Numbered from the stretch's first letter, positions 17,123 through 26,485 are shown. The stretch: DNA of 64,000 nucleotides from Arenimonas sp. (GCF_022842045.1 NZ_JALHQI010000009.1:1-64000); one strand, 5' to 3'. Program-made: numbers and translations. Notes: generated by a model not told the origin, from the sequence alone.

Positions 17123-17142
17123 ACCGGGTTCATTTGGGGTGG
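17079..17142. repeat. AATGAACC palindrome, copy 3 (two cores as one large hairpin)
   Basis: Two core copies (centre CCCGG and CCGGG) face each other. Arms 17079-17106 and 17115-17142 are perfectly complementary over 28 nt with an 8-nt loop. The left copy extends the GNAT reading frame and the right one stops it. Confidence 0.9.
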
Positions 17143-17225
17143 GGACCGTGACTTTGGGCCTACGGCGGGTTCACGAGGGGGCGTGGTAGCGTCCGGGGCT
17201 TGCCTCACTTCCGGGGAACCACCCA

Positions 17226-19340
17226 ATGCGCCTGACCACCCTCGCCTGGCTCACCGCCGGCGCGCTCTCCCTCTCGCTGCCCGCCGCGGGCCAGAATCCG
17301 ACCATGCACACCACTCCCGACGACCCGCACCTCTGGCTCGAAGACGTCGAGGGCAAGGAAGCGTTGGACTGGGTCCGCGCCCGCAACGCCGTCTCCGAGA
17401 AGCAGCTCGCCGGCGACCCCGGCTTCGAGGCGCTGCGCACGAGCCTGCTCGAGGTCCTCGACTCCGACGCGCGCATCCCCTACGTCGGCAAGATGGGCGA
17501 CTACTACTACAACTTCTGGCGCGACAAGAAGAACCCGCAGGGCGTCTGGCGCCGCACCACCCTGGCCGAGTACCGAAAGGACGCGCCGCAGTGGGAAGTG
17601 CTGCTCGACATCGACGCGCTGGGCAAGGCCGAGGGCGTGAACTGGGTCTGGGGCGGCGCCGACTGCCTGCGTCCTGAGTACGACCGCTGCCTGGTCTCGC
17701 TCTCGCGCGGCGGCGCCGACGCCGACGTGACCCGCGAGTTCGACGTCTCCGACAAGGCCTTCGTCGAAGGCGGCTTCTCCCGCCCCGAGGCCAAGGGCCA
17801 GATGGGCTGGATCGACATCGACACCGTCTACATCGGTACCGACTTCGGTCCCGGTTCGATGACCAGCTCGGGCTACCCGCGCATCGCCAAGGAGTGGAAG
17901 CGCGGCACGCCGATGGCCGAGGCCAAGGTCGTGTTCGAAGGCCAGGACGAAGACATCTCGGTTGGCGCCTACCGCGACGACACCCCGGGCTACGAGCGCG
18001 ACTGGGTCTACCGTGGCCTGACCTTCTACACCAGCGAACTCTACCTGCGCGGCAAGGACGGCGGCCTCACCAGGCTCGACCTGCCCGACGGCGCCCAGAA
18101 GGGCGCCTTCCGCGAATGGCTGAGCGTCGAGCTGCGCCAGCCCTGGACCGTCGGCGGCAAGGAGCACGCGGCCGGCAGCCTGCTCGCGATCCGCCTCGAC
18201 GATTTCCTGAAGGGCGACCGCGACTTCGACGTGCTGTTCGCGCCGACCGCCAACACCTCGCTGGCCAGCAGCAGCGTCACCAAGGACCACGTGTTCCTGA
18301 ACGTGCTCGAGGACGTCAAGAACCGCATCTACGTGCTCACGCCGGGCAAGGACGGCTGGAAGCGCGAGCCGCTGGTCGGCGCGCCGGCCTTCGGCACCGT
18401 CGGCATCAGCGCGGTGGACGCGGACGAGTCCAACGACTACTTCATGACCGTCACCGACTACCTGACCCCGACCTCGCTGCTGATGGGCACCGTCGGCAAG
18501 AAGCCGGAAACCCTGAAGCAGCTGCCGGCCTTCTTCGACGCCAGCCAGCACGAGATCAACCAGCACTTCGCCACCAGCAAGGACGGCACGAAGGTCCCGT
18601 ACTTCATGGTCTCGCGCAAGGACCTGCCGCTCGACGGCGACAACCCGACCTTGCTCTACGGCTACGGCGGCTTCGAGGTCTCGCTGACCCCGGGCTACTC
18701 GGCCGGCGTCGGCCGCGCCTGGCTGGCCGATGGCGGCGTGTACGTGGTCGCCAACATCCGCGGCGGCGGCGAGTACGGCCCGCGCTGGCACCAGGCCGCG
18801 CTCAAGGAAAACCGCAACAAGGCCTACGAGGACTTCGCGGCCGTGGCCGAGGACCTGATCGCCCGCAAGGTCACCCGCCCCGCGCGCCTGGGCATGCAGG
18901 GTGGCAGCAACGGCGGCCTGCTGATGGGCAACATGACCGTGATGTACCCGCAGCTGTTCGGCGCCGTGGTCTGCCAGGTGCCGCTGCTGGACATGCAGCG
19001 CTACCACAAGCTGCTGGCCGGCGCGTCCTGGATGGCCGAGTACGGCGATCCGGACAGGCCGGAGGAGTGGGCCTTCCTGCGCAAGTACTCGCCGTACCAC
19101 AACGTCGGCAAGGACGTGGACTACCCGCCGGTGCTGTTCACCACCTCCACCCGCGACGACCGCGTGCACCCGGGCCACGCCCGCAAGATGATGGCGCTGA
19201 TGGAGTCGCAGGGCCACGACGTGACCTACTACGAGAACATCGAGGGCGGCCACGGCGGCGCCGCCAACAACGCCCAGTCGGCCTACATGGGCGCGCTGGC
19301 CTACACCTTCCTCAAGCAGAAGCTGTTCAAGGACAACTGA
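17226..19340 (+). CDS. Prolyl oligopeptidase family serine peptidase (S9), secreted
   Basis: 704 aa. A signal peptide (to about residue 22, ALSLSLPAAGQ) is followed by an N-terminal beta-propeller region starting DDPHLWLEDVEGKEALDWVR and a C-terminal alpha/beta-hydrolase domain. Triad: Ser561 in QGGSNGGLLMG, Asp near 644 in STRDDRVHPGHA, His676 in EGGHGG. It cleaves short peptides, usually after proline, here probably in the periplasm. It is followed after one base by a second S9 peptidase gene, so the two are very likely cotranscribed. Confidence 0.93.
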   Translation: MRLTTLAWLTAGALSLSLPAAGQNPTMHTTPDDPHLWLEDVEGKEALDWVRARNAVSEKQLAGDPGFEALRTSLLEVLDSDARIPYVGKMGDYYYNFWRDKKNPQGVWRRTTLAEYRKDAPQWEVLLDIDALGKAEGVNWVWGGADCLRPEYDRCLVSLSRGGADADVTREFDVSDKAFVEGGFSRPEAKGQMGWIDIDTVYIGTDFGPGSMTSSGYPRIAKEWKRGTPMAEAKVVFEGQDEDISVGAYRDDTPGYERDWVYRGLTFYTSELYLRGKDGGLTRLDLPDGAQKGAFREWLSVELRQPWTVGGKEHAAGSLLAIRLDDFLKGDRDFDVLFAPTANTSLASSSVTKDHVFLNVLEDVKNRIYVLTPGKDGWKREPLVGAPAFGTVGISAVDADESNDYFMTVTDYLTPTSLLMGTVGKKPETLKQLPAFFDASQHEINQHFATSKDGTKVPYFMVSRKDLPLDGDNPTLLYGYGGFEVSLTPGYSAGVGRAWLADGGVYVVANIRGGGEYGPRWHQAALKENRNKAYEDFAAVAEDLIARKVTRPARLGMQGGSNGGLLMGNMTVMYPQLFGAVVCQVPLLDMQRYHKLLAGASWMAEYGDPDRPEEWAFLRKYSPYHNVGKDVDYPPVLFTTSTRDDRVHPGHARKMMALMESQGHDVTYYENIEGGHGGAANNAQSAYMGALAYTFLKQKLFKDN

Positions 19341-19341
19341 G

Positions 19342-21543
19342 ATGACCACCCGCCTGCTGCCCTTCGCCGCGAGCCTGCTCGCCGTCGCCCTGGCCGGCTG
19401 CTACTCGCCGCCGGCCGAGCCGGAGGCGGGCACCGACGCCGCCACCGTCGCCCCGGCCGTCCGCTCGCCGAGCGCGCTGGCCGAGCTGCCGCCCGCGCCC
19501 GTCGCCGCCACCAAGCCCTACGAAGTCAAGGCCCCGCACGGCGCGGCCCGCAACGACGAGTACTACTGGCTGCGCGACGACAAGCGCGAGGACCCGGAGA
19601 TGCTCGCCTACCTCAACGCCGAGAACGCCTACACCGACGCGGTGCTGCAGCCGCTCGAGGCGCTGGAGGAAACCCTCTACAACGAGCTGGTCGGCCGGGT
19701 TAAGCAGGACGATTCCTCGGTGCCGTACTTCGAGGACGGCTACTGGTACTACACCCGCTTCGAGACCGGCAAGGAATATCCCATCTACGCCCGCCGCAAG
19801 GGCAGCATGGATGCCGAGGAGCAGGTGCTGTTCGAGGTGAACGAGCTCGCCGCCGGCAAGAGCTTCTACCAGATCGGCACCTACGAGATCAGCCCCGACG
19901 ACCGCCTGGTGGCCTACGCCGAGGACACCAACGGCCGTCGCCAGTACACCGTGCGCATCAAGGACCTGGCCACCGGCGAGCTGCTGCCCGACGTGATCAC
20001 CGGCGTCTCGGCCAACCTGATGTGGGGCGACGACGGCCGCACGCTCTATTTCGTCGAGAACGACCCGACCACCCTGCTCACCAAGCGCGTGAAGGCACAC
20101 GTTCTCGGTGGCGACGTGGCGAAGGCGAAGCTGGTGTACGAGGAGGCCGACGAGACCTTCTACATGGGCATCGGCCGCACCCGCTCCGACGACTACCTGT
20201 GCATCAGCGTCTCCAGCACCGTCTCGTCCGAGATGCGCTGCACCGAGGCCGACGCGCCGGGCGAGTTCAAGGTGTTCGCGCCGCGGCAGCGCGATTTCGA
20301 GTACAACGCCGACCACTACGACGGCCGCTGGGTGGTGCACACCAACTGGGACGCCACCAACTTCCGCGTCATGACCCTGGCCGACGGCCAGCCCTGGGGC
20401 GACCGCGGCCAGTGGCAGGAGCTGGTGCCGCATTCGCAGGACGTGCTGATCTCCGGCGTCACCCTGTTCAAGGGCTTCATGGCGATCGGCGAGCGTTCGG
20501 GCGGCCTGCAGCGCGTGCGCATCCGCCACGACGACGGCAAGGAAGAGTTCGTGCAGGCCGAGGAGAGCGCCTACGCGATGGGCGTGTCGGTCAACGCCGA
20601 ACCCGAGACCGACTGGCTGCGCTACACCTACACCTCGCTCACCACCCCGGCCAGCACGTTTGAAGTGAACGTGCGCACCGGCGAGCGCAAGCTGCTCAAG
20701 GAGCAGCCGGTGCTGGGCGGCTTCGACAAGGCCAACTACGTCACCGAGCGCCTCTGGGCCACGGCCCGCGACGGCACGAAGGTGCCGGTGTCGGTGCTCT
20801 ACCGCAAGGGCTTCGAGAAGAACGGCCAGGCCGCGCTTTACCAGTACTCGTACGGCTCCTACGGCAACAGCTCGGACCCGGGCTTCAACGCCAACGTGAT
20901 CAGCCTGGTGGACCGCGGCGCGGTGTATGCCGTGGCCCACATCCGCGGTGGCCAGGAAATGGGCCGGCAGTGGTACGAGGACGGCAAGCTGCTCAACAAG
21001 GTCAATACCTTCACCGATTTCATCGACGTCACCGACTTCCTGGTCAAGGAAGGCTATGCCGCGCCCGACCGCGTGGCGGGCATGGGCGGCAGCGCCGGCG
21101 GCCTGCTGATGGGCGCGGTGGCCAACATGGCGCCGGAAAAGTACAAGGTGCTGGTGGCGCACGTGCCGTTCGTCGACGTGGTGACGACCATGCTGGACGA
21201 GTCGATCCCGCTCACTACCAATGAGTTCGACGAGTGGGGCAACCCGAAGGACCCGGTGTTCTACGACTACATGCTGTCGTACTCGCCGTACGACCAGGTC
21301 GCGGCCAAGGACTACCCGGCGCTGCTGGTCACCACCGGCCTGTGGGATTCGCAGGTGCAGTACTTCGAGCCGGCCAAGTGGGTCGCCCGCCTGCGCGCGA
21401 AGAAGACCGATGGCAATCCGCTGCTGTTCCGCACCAACATGGAAGCCGGCCACGGCGGCAAGTCCGGCCGCTTCCAGCGCTACCGCGAGCGGGCCGAGGA
21501 ATATGCGTTCGTGCTGGACCAGCTGGGGCTTGTGCAGCAGTAA
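19342..21543 (+). CDS. Oligopeptidase B-like S9 peptidase, lipoprotein-anchored
   Basis: 733 aa. Starts with a lipoprotein signal (lipobox LAGC, Cys20), unlike the cytoplasmic PtrB of enterics. Then come the propeller domain with DEYYWLRDDKREDPEMLAYL and the catalytic domain with Ser584 in MGGSAGGLLMG, Asp near 669 in GLWDSQVQYFEP and His704 in EAGHGGKSGR. Oligopeptidase B prefers basic residues. It lies one base after the first S9 gene; together they suggest scavenging of oligopeptides at the envelope. A terminator follows at 21609. Confidence 0.92.
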   Translation: MTTRLLPFAASLLAVALAGCYSPPAEPEAGTDAATVAPAVRSPSALAELPPAPVAATKPYEVKAPHGAARNDEYYWLRDDKREDPEMLAYLNAENAYTDAVLQPLEALEETLYNELVGRVKQDDSSVPYFEDGYWYYTRFETGKEYPIYARRKGSMDAEEQVLFEVNELAAGKSFYQIGTYEISPDDRLVAYAEDTNGRRQYTVRIKDLATGELLPDVITGVSANLMWGDDGRTLYFVENDPTTLLTKRVKAHVLGGDVAKAKLVYEEADETFYMGIGRTRSDDYLCISVSSTVSSEMRCTEADAPGEFKVFAPRQRDFEYNADHYDGRWVVHTNWDATNFRVMTLADGQPWGDRGQWQELVPHSQDVLISGVTLFKGFMAIGERSGGLQRVRIRHDDGKEEFVQAEESAYAMGVSVNAEPETDWLRYTYTSLTTPASTFEVNVRTGERKLLKEQPVLGGFDKANYVTERLWATARDGTKVPVSVLYRKGFEKNGQAALYQYSYGSYGNSSDPGFNANVISLVDRGAVYAVAHIRGGQEMGRQWYEDGKLLNKVNTFTDFIDVTDFLVKEGYAAPDRVAGMGGSAGGLLMGAVANMAPEKYKVLVAHVPFVDVVTTMLDESIPLTTNEFDEWGNPKDPVFYDYMLSYSPYDQVAAKDYPALLVTTGLWDSQVQYFEPAKWVARLRAKKTDGNPLLFRTNMEAGHGGKSGRFQRYRERAEEYAFVLDQLGLVQQ

Positions 21544-21608
21544 GTGTTTGAACGCGGATCAAGGCGGATGGACGCCGATCAAAGCGGATGAAGCGGTTTG
21601 ATTTCTTG

Positions 21609-21646
21609 AGGGGCTTCCCGGCGACGGGGAGCCCCTTTCCTTTTTT
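21609..21646 (+). terminator. Rho-independent terminator after the S9 peptidase pair
   Basis: Stem AGGGGCTTCCC / GGGGAGCCCCT (one wobble pair) with a short loop, followed by TTTCCTTTTTT. It lies between the oligopeptidase gene and the convergent gene at 21653. Confidence 0.8.
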
Positions 21647-21652
21647 GGCCAG

Positions 21653-22297
21653 TTACCACCCCGCCTGGTCCAGCAGGGCCGCGGTGGCGGGGTCGGCGGG
21701 TTTGGCGACGAGGCCGCCGCGGGGGTTTACGTAGACCTGGTAGGTCGCGCCGTCGAGCATGGGCAGGTAGGCGGCGCTGCCCCAGCGGGCGTCGGCGATC
21801 GGCAGGTTGGCCAGCCAGCGCTGGCGGAACTCCCAGAAGTCCCAGTCGCCGCGCAGGTCGTGCACGCTGCGCTCGGCGGTGAGCTCCTGCTTCGGGTCAC
21901 CGTAGCGGCCCGACAGGCGTTCGAAGCGATGGACCGGCGGCACGCCCGCCAGCTGGCCGGGCAGGGTCCAGCGGATGACGCGGGCATCGAGCTGCCATTC
22001 GTCGCCGAGCAGTTCCAGCGTGCGCGGCGCCTCGTCGCCCAGCACCAGCGTGGCTTCGTAGCGCTGCGGTGCGAGCTGGCGCAGGCTGATGGTCGCCGCC
22101 GGCACGTCTTCCAGCAGCCAGGCGTACTGGCGCAGCAGGCCGCCCAGGCCGGCCAGGCCCAGGGCCACCAGCACCAGCAGCGTGCCGACGCCGCGCAGCA
22201 GCCACTTGCCGCCGCCGCGGGTCTTGCGTGTCCAGGCCACCACGCCCACCAGGAAAAGCACCGCCGCCACCGCCCACAGCCAGGCCGAAATCGCCAT
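21653..22297 (-). CDS. Conserved membrane protein with large soluble C-terminal domain
   Basis: About 214 aa from ATG 22297 (an in-frame GTG at 22309 is possible). Two membrane helices (about 3-22 and 35-57) precede a soluble domain with alternating beta strands, including [20 protein letters not shown] and [21 protein letters not shown] recognise the type as a conserved Xanthomonad protein but cannot assign a function. It is divergent from lptM-dapF with about 45 bp between the starts, so both share a short promoter region. Confidence 0.6.
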   Translation of the reverse strand: MAISAWLWAVAAVLFLVGVVAWTRKTRGGGKWLLRGVGTLLVLVALGLAGLGGLLRQYAWLLEDVPAATISLRQLAPQRYEATLVLGDEAPRTLELLGDEWQLDARVIRWTLPGQLAGVPPVHRFERLSGRYGDPKQELTAERSVHDLRGDWDFWEFRQRWLANLPIADARWGSAAYLPMLDGATYQVYVNPRGGLVAKPADPATAALLDQAGW

Positions 22298-22342
22298 CGT
22301 CCACCCCACGCGCCAGAACCTGCCCCGGACTATACTCGCGCC

Positions 22343-22471
22343 ATGAAGACGACCCGCCTCGCCCTGCTGCTGTTGAGCCTCGTCCTGGTCGCCGCCTGCG
22401 GCACCAAGGGCGACCTGGTGCCGCCCCCGGCGGACGCGCCGCCCGCCAAGGCCGAAACGCCCGCGGCATGA
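22343..22471 (+). CDS. lptM: LptM/YifL-like small lipoprotein
   Basis: 42 aa. A lipoprotein signal with lipobox VAAC (Cys19) is followed directly by [10 protein letters not shown], the hallmark of LptM (formerly YifL/LppL), which helps the LPS translocon LptD-LptE mature. Its stop overlaps the dapF start (ATGA). The lptM-dapF neighbourhood is conserved widely in gammaproteobacteria. Confidence 0.85.
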   Translation: MKTTRLALLLLSLVLVAACGTKGDLVPPPADAPPAKAETPAA

Positions 22472-23319
22472 GTGCGTCCCGCCCGCTGCATTTCTCGAAG
22501 ATGCATGGCGCCGGCAACGACTTCGTCGTGATCGACCTGCGCGGCGGCCAGCCCGCCCCGCCCGCGGCGCTGGTGCGCACGCTGGGCGACCGCCACTTCG
22601 GCGTCGGCTTCGACCAATTGCTCACCATCGAGGACACCGACGTCCCCGGCTGCGTCGCGCGCTACCGCATCTGGAACGGCGACGGCTCGCCCGCGCAGCA
22701 GTGCGGCAACGGCGCCCGCTGCGTCGCCGCCTGGCTGCGGCGCGACGGCGCGGCCACCGGCCCGCGCTTCCACATGGACAGCCCCGCGGGCGTGATCGAC
22801 GTCGAGTGCCTGCCTGAGGGCCGCTATTCGCTGGGCATGGGCCGGCCGGTGTTCGCGCCGGCGAAGGTTCCGTTCCACGCCGCGACCGACGCGCCCGTGC
22901 ACGTGCTGGCGGTCGAAGGCAGCCCGCTGCGCTTCGGCGTGGCATCGATGGGCAACCCGCACGCCGTGATCGAGGTCGACGGCGTGGACGCGGCGCCGGT
23001 GCACCGGCTGGGCCCGGCGCTGCAGGCGCGGCCGGAGTTCCCCGAAGGCGTCAACGTCGGCTTCGCGCAGGTGATGGCGCGCGAACGCATCCGCCTGCGC
23101 GTGTTCGAGCGCGGCGCCGGCGAAACCCTGGCCTGCGGCAGCGGCGCCTGCGCCGCGGTCGCGGTGCTGGTGCGCCAGGGCCGCGTGGATCGCGCGGTGC
23201 AGGTGGAGCTGCCGGGTGGCACGCTGGCGATCACCTGGCCCGCCGACGACGCGCCGATCACCATGGCCGGACCTGCCACCTTCGTGTTCGAGGGCGAATT
23301 CGCCGTCGCCACGCCATAA
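22468..23319 (+). CDS. dapF: Diaminopimelate epimerase
   Basis: 283 aa. Converts LL- to meso-diaminopimelate for lysine and peptidoglycan synthesis. The two catalytic cysteines are present: Cys79 in QQCGNGARC and Cys223 in LACGSGAC, each in one of the two pseudosymmetric halves. [15 protein letters not shown] at the N-terminus is diagnostic. ATG 22468 overlaps the lptM stop by 4 bp; DUF484 and xerC follow in the same operon. Confidence 0.97.
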   Translation: MSASRPLHFSKMHGAGNDFVVIDLRGGQPAPPAALVRTLGDRHFGVGFDQLLTIEDTDVPGCVARYRIWNGDGSPAQQCGNGARCVAAWLRRDGAATGPRFHMDSPAGVIDVECLPEGRYSLGMGRPVFAPAKVPFHAATDAPVHVLAVEGSPLRFGVASMGNPHAVIEVDGVDAAPVHRLGPALQARPEFPEGVNVGFAQVMARERIRLRVFERGAGETLACGSGACAAVAVLVRQGRVDRAVQVELPGGTLAITWPADDAPITMAGPATFVFEGEFAVATP

Positions 23320-23362
23320 TGCCGGCATCGCCCGGAACGACCCGCCGTACGAGAGGCCCCCG

Positions 23363-24040
23363 ATGATCGAAGAGAAGAACGAGCGCCTGAGCGCCCACGA
23401 GGTGGCGACCTTCCTGCGCCGCCACCCGAAGTTCCTGGGCCAGTTCCCGGACCTGGCGCTGTCGCTGGTGGTGCCCAAGGACGAAGGCCAGGCCGCCTCG
23501 CTGGCCAGCTACCAGCTCGACGTGCTGCGCGACAAGAACCGCGAGCTCACCCGGCGCCTGAACGAGCTCTACGCCAACGCGCAGGAGAACGAGCGCCTGA
23601 CCGTGCGCACGCACCAGCTGAGCCTGGCGCTGATGCGCGCCGGCTCCGCGGCCGACACGCTCAAGGCGATGGTGGCGGTGCTGGGCGAGGACTTCCAGGG
23701 CGAGATCGTGCGGGTGGTGCTGTTCAAGCCGGTCGCGGGCCTGCAGGCCGAGTGGCTGCAGGTGGTGGGCGAGGCCGATCCGGCGCTGGTGCCGTTCCGC
23801 GATTTCCTGGCCGGCAACGAGCCCATTTGCGGGCGCCTGAACCAGGACAAGCTGGCGCTGCTGTACGGGGACGACCAGGCCCGCGCCGCCTCCGCAGTGC
23901 TGCTGCCGCTGCCGGGCGTGGGCATGCTCAGCGTCGGCAGTTCGGATGCCAACCGGTTCTTCCCGGGCATGGGCACGCTGTTCCTGCGCCTGATGTCGGA
24001 AGCCCTGGTCACCGCGCTGGGCCGCTACGCGCGCGACTGA
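23363..24040 (+). CDS. DUF484 family protein
   Basis: 225 aa. Starts with the family motif VATFLRRHPKFLGQFPDLAL, followed by a coiled stretch (about 45-80) and a GAF-like domain (about 90-220). Its function is not established. It is found between dapF and xerC in many gammaproteobacteria, as here, and ends 4 bases before the xerC start. Confidence 0.9.
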   Translation: MIEEKNERLSAHEVATFLRRHPKFLGQFPDLALSLVVPKDEGQAASLASYQLDVLRDKNRELTRRLNELYANAQENERLTVRTHQLSLALMRAGSAADTLKAMVAVLGEDFQGEIVRVVLFKPVAGLQAEWLQVVGEADPALVPFRDFLAGNEPICGRLNQDKLALLYGDDQARAASAVLLPLPGVGMLSVGSSDANRFFPGMGTLFLRLMSEALVTALGRYARD

Positions 24041-24044
24041 TGCC

Positions 24045-24947
24045 GTGAGCGCCGACGCGCCGCTGCAGCCGGGCATCGAGGCCTTCCTTGGCTACCTCGC
24101 GGTGGAGCGGCGGCTGTCGGCGAACACGCTGGACGCCTACCGCCGCGACCTTGGCGACCTGGCCACGTGGATGGACGCGCAGGGCCTCACCGACTGGCGC
24201 CGGCTGAAGCAGGAAGCGCTGCGCAGCTACGTCGCCGGCGCGCACCGGCGCGGCCTGTCGGGCAAGAGCCTGCAGCGGCGGCTGTCGGCGGTGCGCAGCT
24301 TCTACCGGCATTTGAACCGCAGCGAGAGTTCGGAGCTGAACCCGGCGCTGGGCCTGCGCGCGCCGAAGTCGCCGCGCAAGCTGCCGCAGGTGCTGGATGC
24401 CGACGAGATGACGCGGCTGGTGGAAGTGCCCACCGACGGCCCCGAAGGGCTGCGCGACCGGGCGATGCTGGAGCTGTTCTATTCCTCGGGCCTGCGGCTT
24501 TCCGAACTGTGCGGGCTGCGCTGGAGTGCACTCGACCTGGCCGATGGCCTGGTGACCGTGCTCGGCAAGGGTGGCAAGAGCCGCGTGGTGCCGGTCGGAA
24601 GCCATGCGCGCGATGCGCTGCAGGCCTGGCGCGAGGCGTCTTCGCCGGGGATCGGTGCGCACGTGTTCCCGGGACGCAGCGGCGGGCCGGTCAGCCCGCG
24701 CACCGTGCAGCAGCGCCTGCGCAAGCTGGCGATGCAGCAGGGCCTGTTCAAGCGCGTGCATCCGCACCTGCTGCGCCACAGCTTCGCCAGCCACGTGCTC
24801 GAGTCCAGCGGCGACCTGCGCGGCGTCCAGGAACTGCTCGGCCACGCCGACATCGCCACCACCCAGATCTACACCCACCTCGACTTCCAGCACCTGGCCA
24901 AGGTCTACGACGCCGCCCACCCCCGCGCCCGCCGCAAAAACAAATGA
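24045..24947 (+). CDS. xerC: Tyrosine recombinase XerC
   Basis: 300 aa from GTG 24045. Resolves chromosome dimers at dif together with XerD. Catalytic residues are visible: Arg151 (SSGLRLSELCG), Lys176, His241 and Arg244 (HPHLLRHSFASH), His267 (LLGHADI), Tyr276 (TTQIYTHLD). An N-terminal SAM-like core-binding domain covers about 10-95. The stop TGA is supplied by the palindromic repeat that begins in the last codons. Context with dapF and DUF484 separates it from the integron integrase. Confidence 0.95.
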   Translation: MSADAPLQPGIEAFLGYLAVERRLSANTLDAYRRDLGDLATWMDAQGLTDWRRLKQEALRSYVAGAHRRGLSGKSLQRRLSAVRSFYRHLNRSESSELNPALGLRAPKSPRKLPQVLDADEMTRLVEVPTDGPEGLRDRAMLELFYSSGLRLSELCGLRWSALDLADGLVTVLGKGGKSRVVPVGSHARDALQAWREASSPGIGAHVFPGRSGGPVSPRTVQQRLRKLAMQQGLFKRVHPHLLRHSFASHVLESSGDLRGVQELLGHADIATTQIYTHLDFQHLAKVYDAAHPRARRKNK

Positions 24948-24966
24948 ACCAGGTTCATTTGTTTTT
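24936..24966. repeat. AATGAACC palindrome, copy 4 (terminator-like)
   Basis: A perfect 31-nt palindrome: the core is flanked by AAAAACA and TGTTTTT, so each strand ends in a T run. It supplies the xerC stop codon and separates xerC from the convergent DUF971 gene. It has the form of a bidirectional intrinsic terminator. Confidence 0.85.
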
Positions 24967-24974
24967 GGCTTTCC

Positions 24975-25328
24975 CTAGCGGGAAAGGGCGGCTGCTTCGA
25001 GCGCGGCCAGGTAGGCTGCCCAGCGTTGGTCGTGCTCGCGGCCCAGCTGGTGCAGCAGGCTCCAGCTGAAGATGCCGGTCTCGTGGCCGTCGTCGAAGCG
25101 CAGCAGCACGCCGTAGTTCCCCATCGGTTCGATCGCGCGCACGTTGACGTTGCGCTTGCCGGCCACCAGCACCTTCTGGCCGGGACCGTGGCCCTGCACC
25201 TCGGCGCTGGGGGATTCCACCCGCAGGTACTCGCAGGGCAGGCGGAAGCGGCTGCCGTCGTCGAAGGCGACTTCGAGGGCGTGCGAGGCGCGGTGCAGGA
25301 TCAGGTCGGTGGGGCGGGGCGTGCTCAT
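24975..25328 (-). CDS. DUF971 domain protein
   Basis: 117 aa. Carries the DUF971 (gamma-butyrobetaine hydroxylase N-terminal-like) pattern: ILHRASHALEVAFDDGSRFR, LPCEYLRVESPSAEVQGHGP, then RAIEPMGNYGVLLRFDDGHE and GIFSWSLLHQLG. The small fold resembles a domain found in iron-sulfur-related and hydroxylase proteins; no specific function is known. Next to the sigma-factor pair and hslUV. Confidence 0.85.
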   Translation of the reverse strand: MSTPRPTDLILHRASHALEVAFDDGSRFRLPCEYLRVESPSAEVQGHGPGQKVLVAGKRNVNVRAIEPMGNYGVLLRFDDGHETGIFSWSLLHQLGREHDQRWAAYLAALEAAALSR

Positions 25329-25337
25329 GCCGCCATG

Positions 25338-25931
25338 TTACGGCCCGCGCAGCTGTTCGCGCAGGCCGGCCAGCTTCTGCAGGCGAGCCCGCGCCAGGGT
25401 GCAGCGCCGGAGACCATACAGGCCGATGATCGGGATCAGCACCAGGTTGGCCAGGGTGGCGCCAACCAGGCCACCGATCTGGTCGTCGGACCACATCGCC
25501 TGCATGCCCACCAGCATCACCCCGTAGACCAGCACCCAGATCCCCAGCACCGACCACAGGCCCAGTCGCCAGTAGTGCAGGGTGGTCGTGCAGCGACGGG
25601 ACTCCACGTCGACCAGCGCCTCCACGTCCAGCCCGGATTCGCTCCACTCGCGACGGCGCAGCCAGATCACGTAGGCCTGGTAGGGCACGATCAGCAGGGC
25701 CAGGCCGCCGAACAGCCAGGTTTCCATCGGCGTGGCATCCGGCTGGAAGGCGATCCAGCCCACCAACAGCACCGTCAGGGCGGCGAACAGCGTCTCGAGC
25801 ACCAGCATGCCGCGCAAGCGCCGGCCCTGCTGCGCCGCCTCGGCGCGCAGCGCGTCGACGTCGATGGTCGGCACCGCCTGGCCGCGCCAATCCGAGCCCA
25901 TCGCGTCCCAATCCTTCATCGGCCCGTTCAT
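25338..25931 (-). CDS. Membrane protein cotranscribed with an ECF sigma factor
   Basis: 197 aa from ATG 25931, which overlaps the sigma-factor stop by 4 bp (ATGA). Four membrane helices follow a 45-residue cytoplasmic N-terminus with WRGQAVPTIDVDALRAEAAQ. The family is not one I can name, but coupling to an ECF sigma factor suggests that it controls the sigma factor, as anti-sigma factors do. It lacks the zinc-binding HxxxCxxC motif of classical anti-sigma domains. Confidence 0.65.
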   Translation of the reverse strand: MNGPMKDWDAMGSDWRGQAVPTIDVDALRAEAAQQGRRLRGMLVLETLFAALTVLLVGWIAFQPDATPMETWLFGGLALLIVPYQAYVIWLRRREWSESGLDVEALVDVESRRCTTTLHYWRLGLWSVLGIWVLVYGVMLVGMQAMWSDDQIGGLVGATLANLVLIPIIGLYGLRRCTLARARLQKLAGLREQLRGP

Positions 25932-26485
25932 GCGGCGTCTCCCAGCCATTCGTTGAGTTGCCGGCGCGCGCGCGACAGGCGCTGCGTCACCGTGTTCTCC
26001 TCCAGCTTCAGGGTGTCGCCGATCTCGCGCTGCGAGAACCCTTCCAGCGCCAGCACCACCACCTGGCGCTGCCCGAGCGGCAGCGCCCGCACCGCGGCCA
26101 GCAGGTCCTTCCGGCGCTGGTGCGCCTGGGCGTGCTGGAAGGGGTTGGCGTCGGGGTCGGCGTGCTCGTCGTGCAGTTCGTCGCCGCGGGCGCGCTTCTC
26201 GCGGGCCAGGTGGTCGATGGCGCGGTTGTGGGCGACCCGGGCCAGGAAGGTGCGCAGCGAAGCGTCGCCGCGCCAGCTCGCCAGGGCCTTCCAGACCGCC
26301 AGGCTGATTTCCTGCAGCAGGTCGTCGCGGCGCGCGGGTTCGGACTCGTAGCTGCCGGCGATGCGGGCCAGCATCGGCCCGTGTTCACGCAGCACGGCTT
26401 CTATGTCGGGCGTGGCCAGGGGCATGGCGGACTCGGCGCGGGAGGGACTGGGGGCAAGGGCGGCGGCGGGCATGTCGGTTTCCAT
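25928..26485 (-). CDS. ECF-type RNA polymerase sigma factor
   Basis: About 185 aa. Region 2 (ARRDDLLQEISLAVWKALAS, then FLARVAHNRAIDHLAREKRA) and region 4 (RALPLGQRQVVVLALEGFSQ, REIGDTLKLEENTVTQRLSR) are clear. It directs transcription of a small regulon, probably an envelope or stress response. Start: ATG 26485 is chosen, but ATG 26473 has a better GGAAA-type ribosome site. The next gene overlaps its stop and probably regulates it. Confidence 0.85.
   Translation of the reverse strand: METDMPAAALAPSPSRAESAMPLATPDIEAVLREHGPMLARIAGSYESEPARRDDLLQEISLAVWKALASWRGDASLRTFLARVAHNRAIDHLAREKRARGDELHDEHADPDANPFQHAQAHQRRKDLLAAVRALPLGQRQVVVLALEGFSQREIGDTLKLEENTVTQRLSRARRQLNEWLGDAA

Noticed and set aside
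24045-24947. Second integrase of a mobile element
   Set aside because: The dapF-DUF484 context and the lack of the integron-specific insertion make it the housekeeping XerC.
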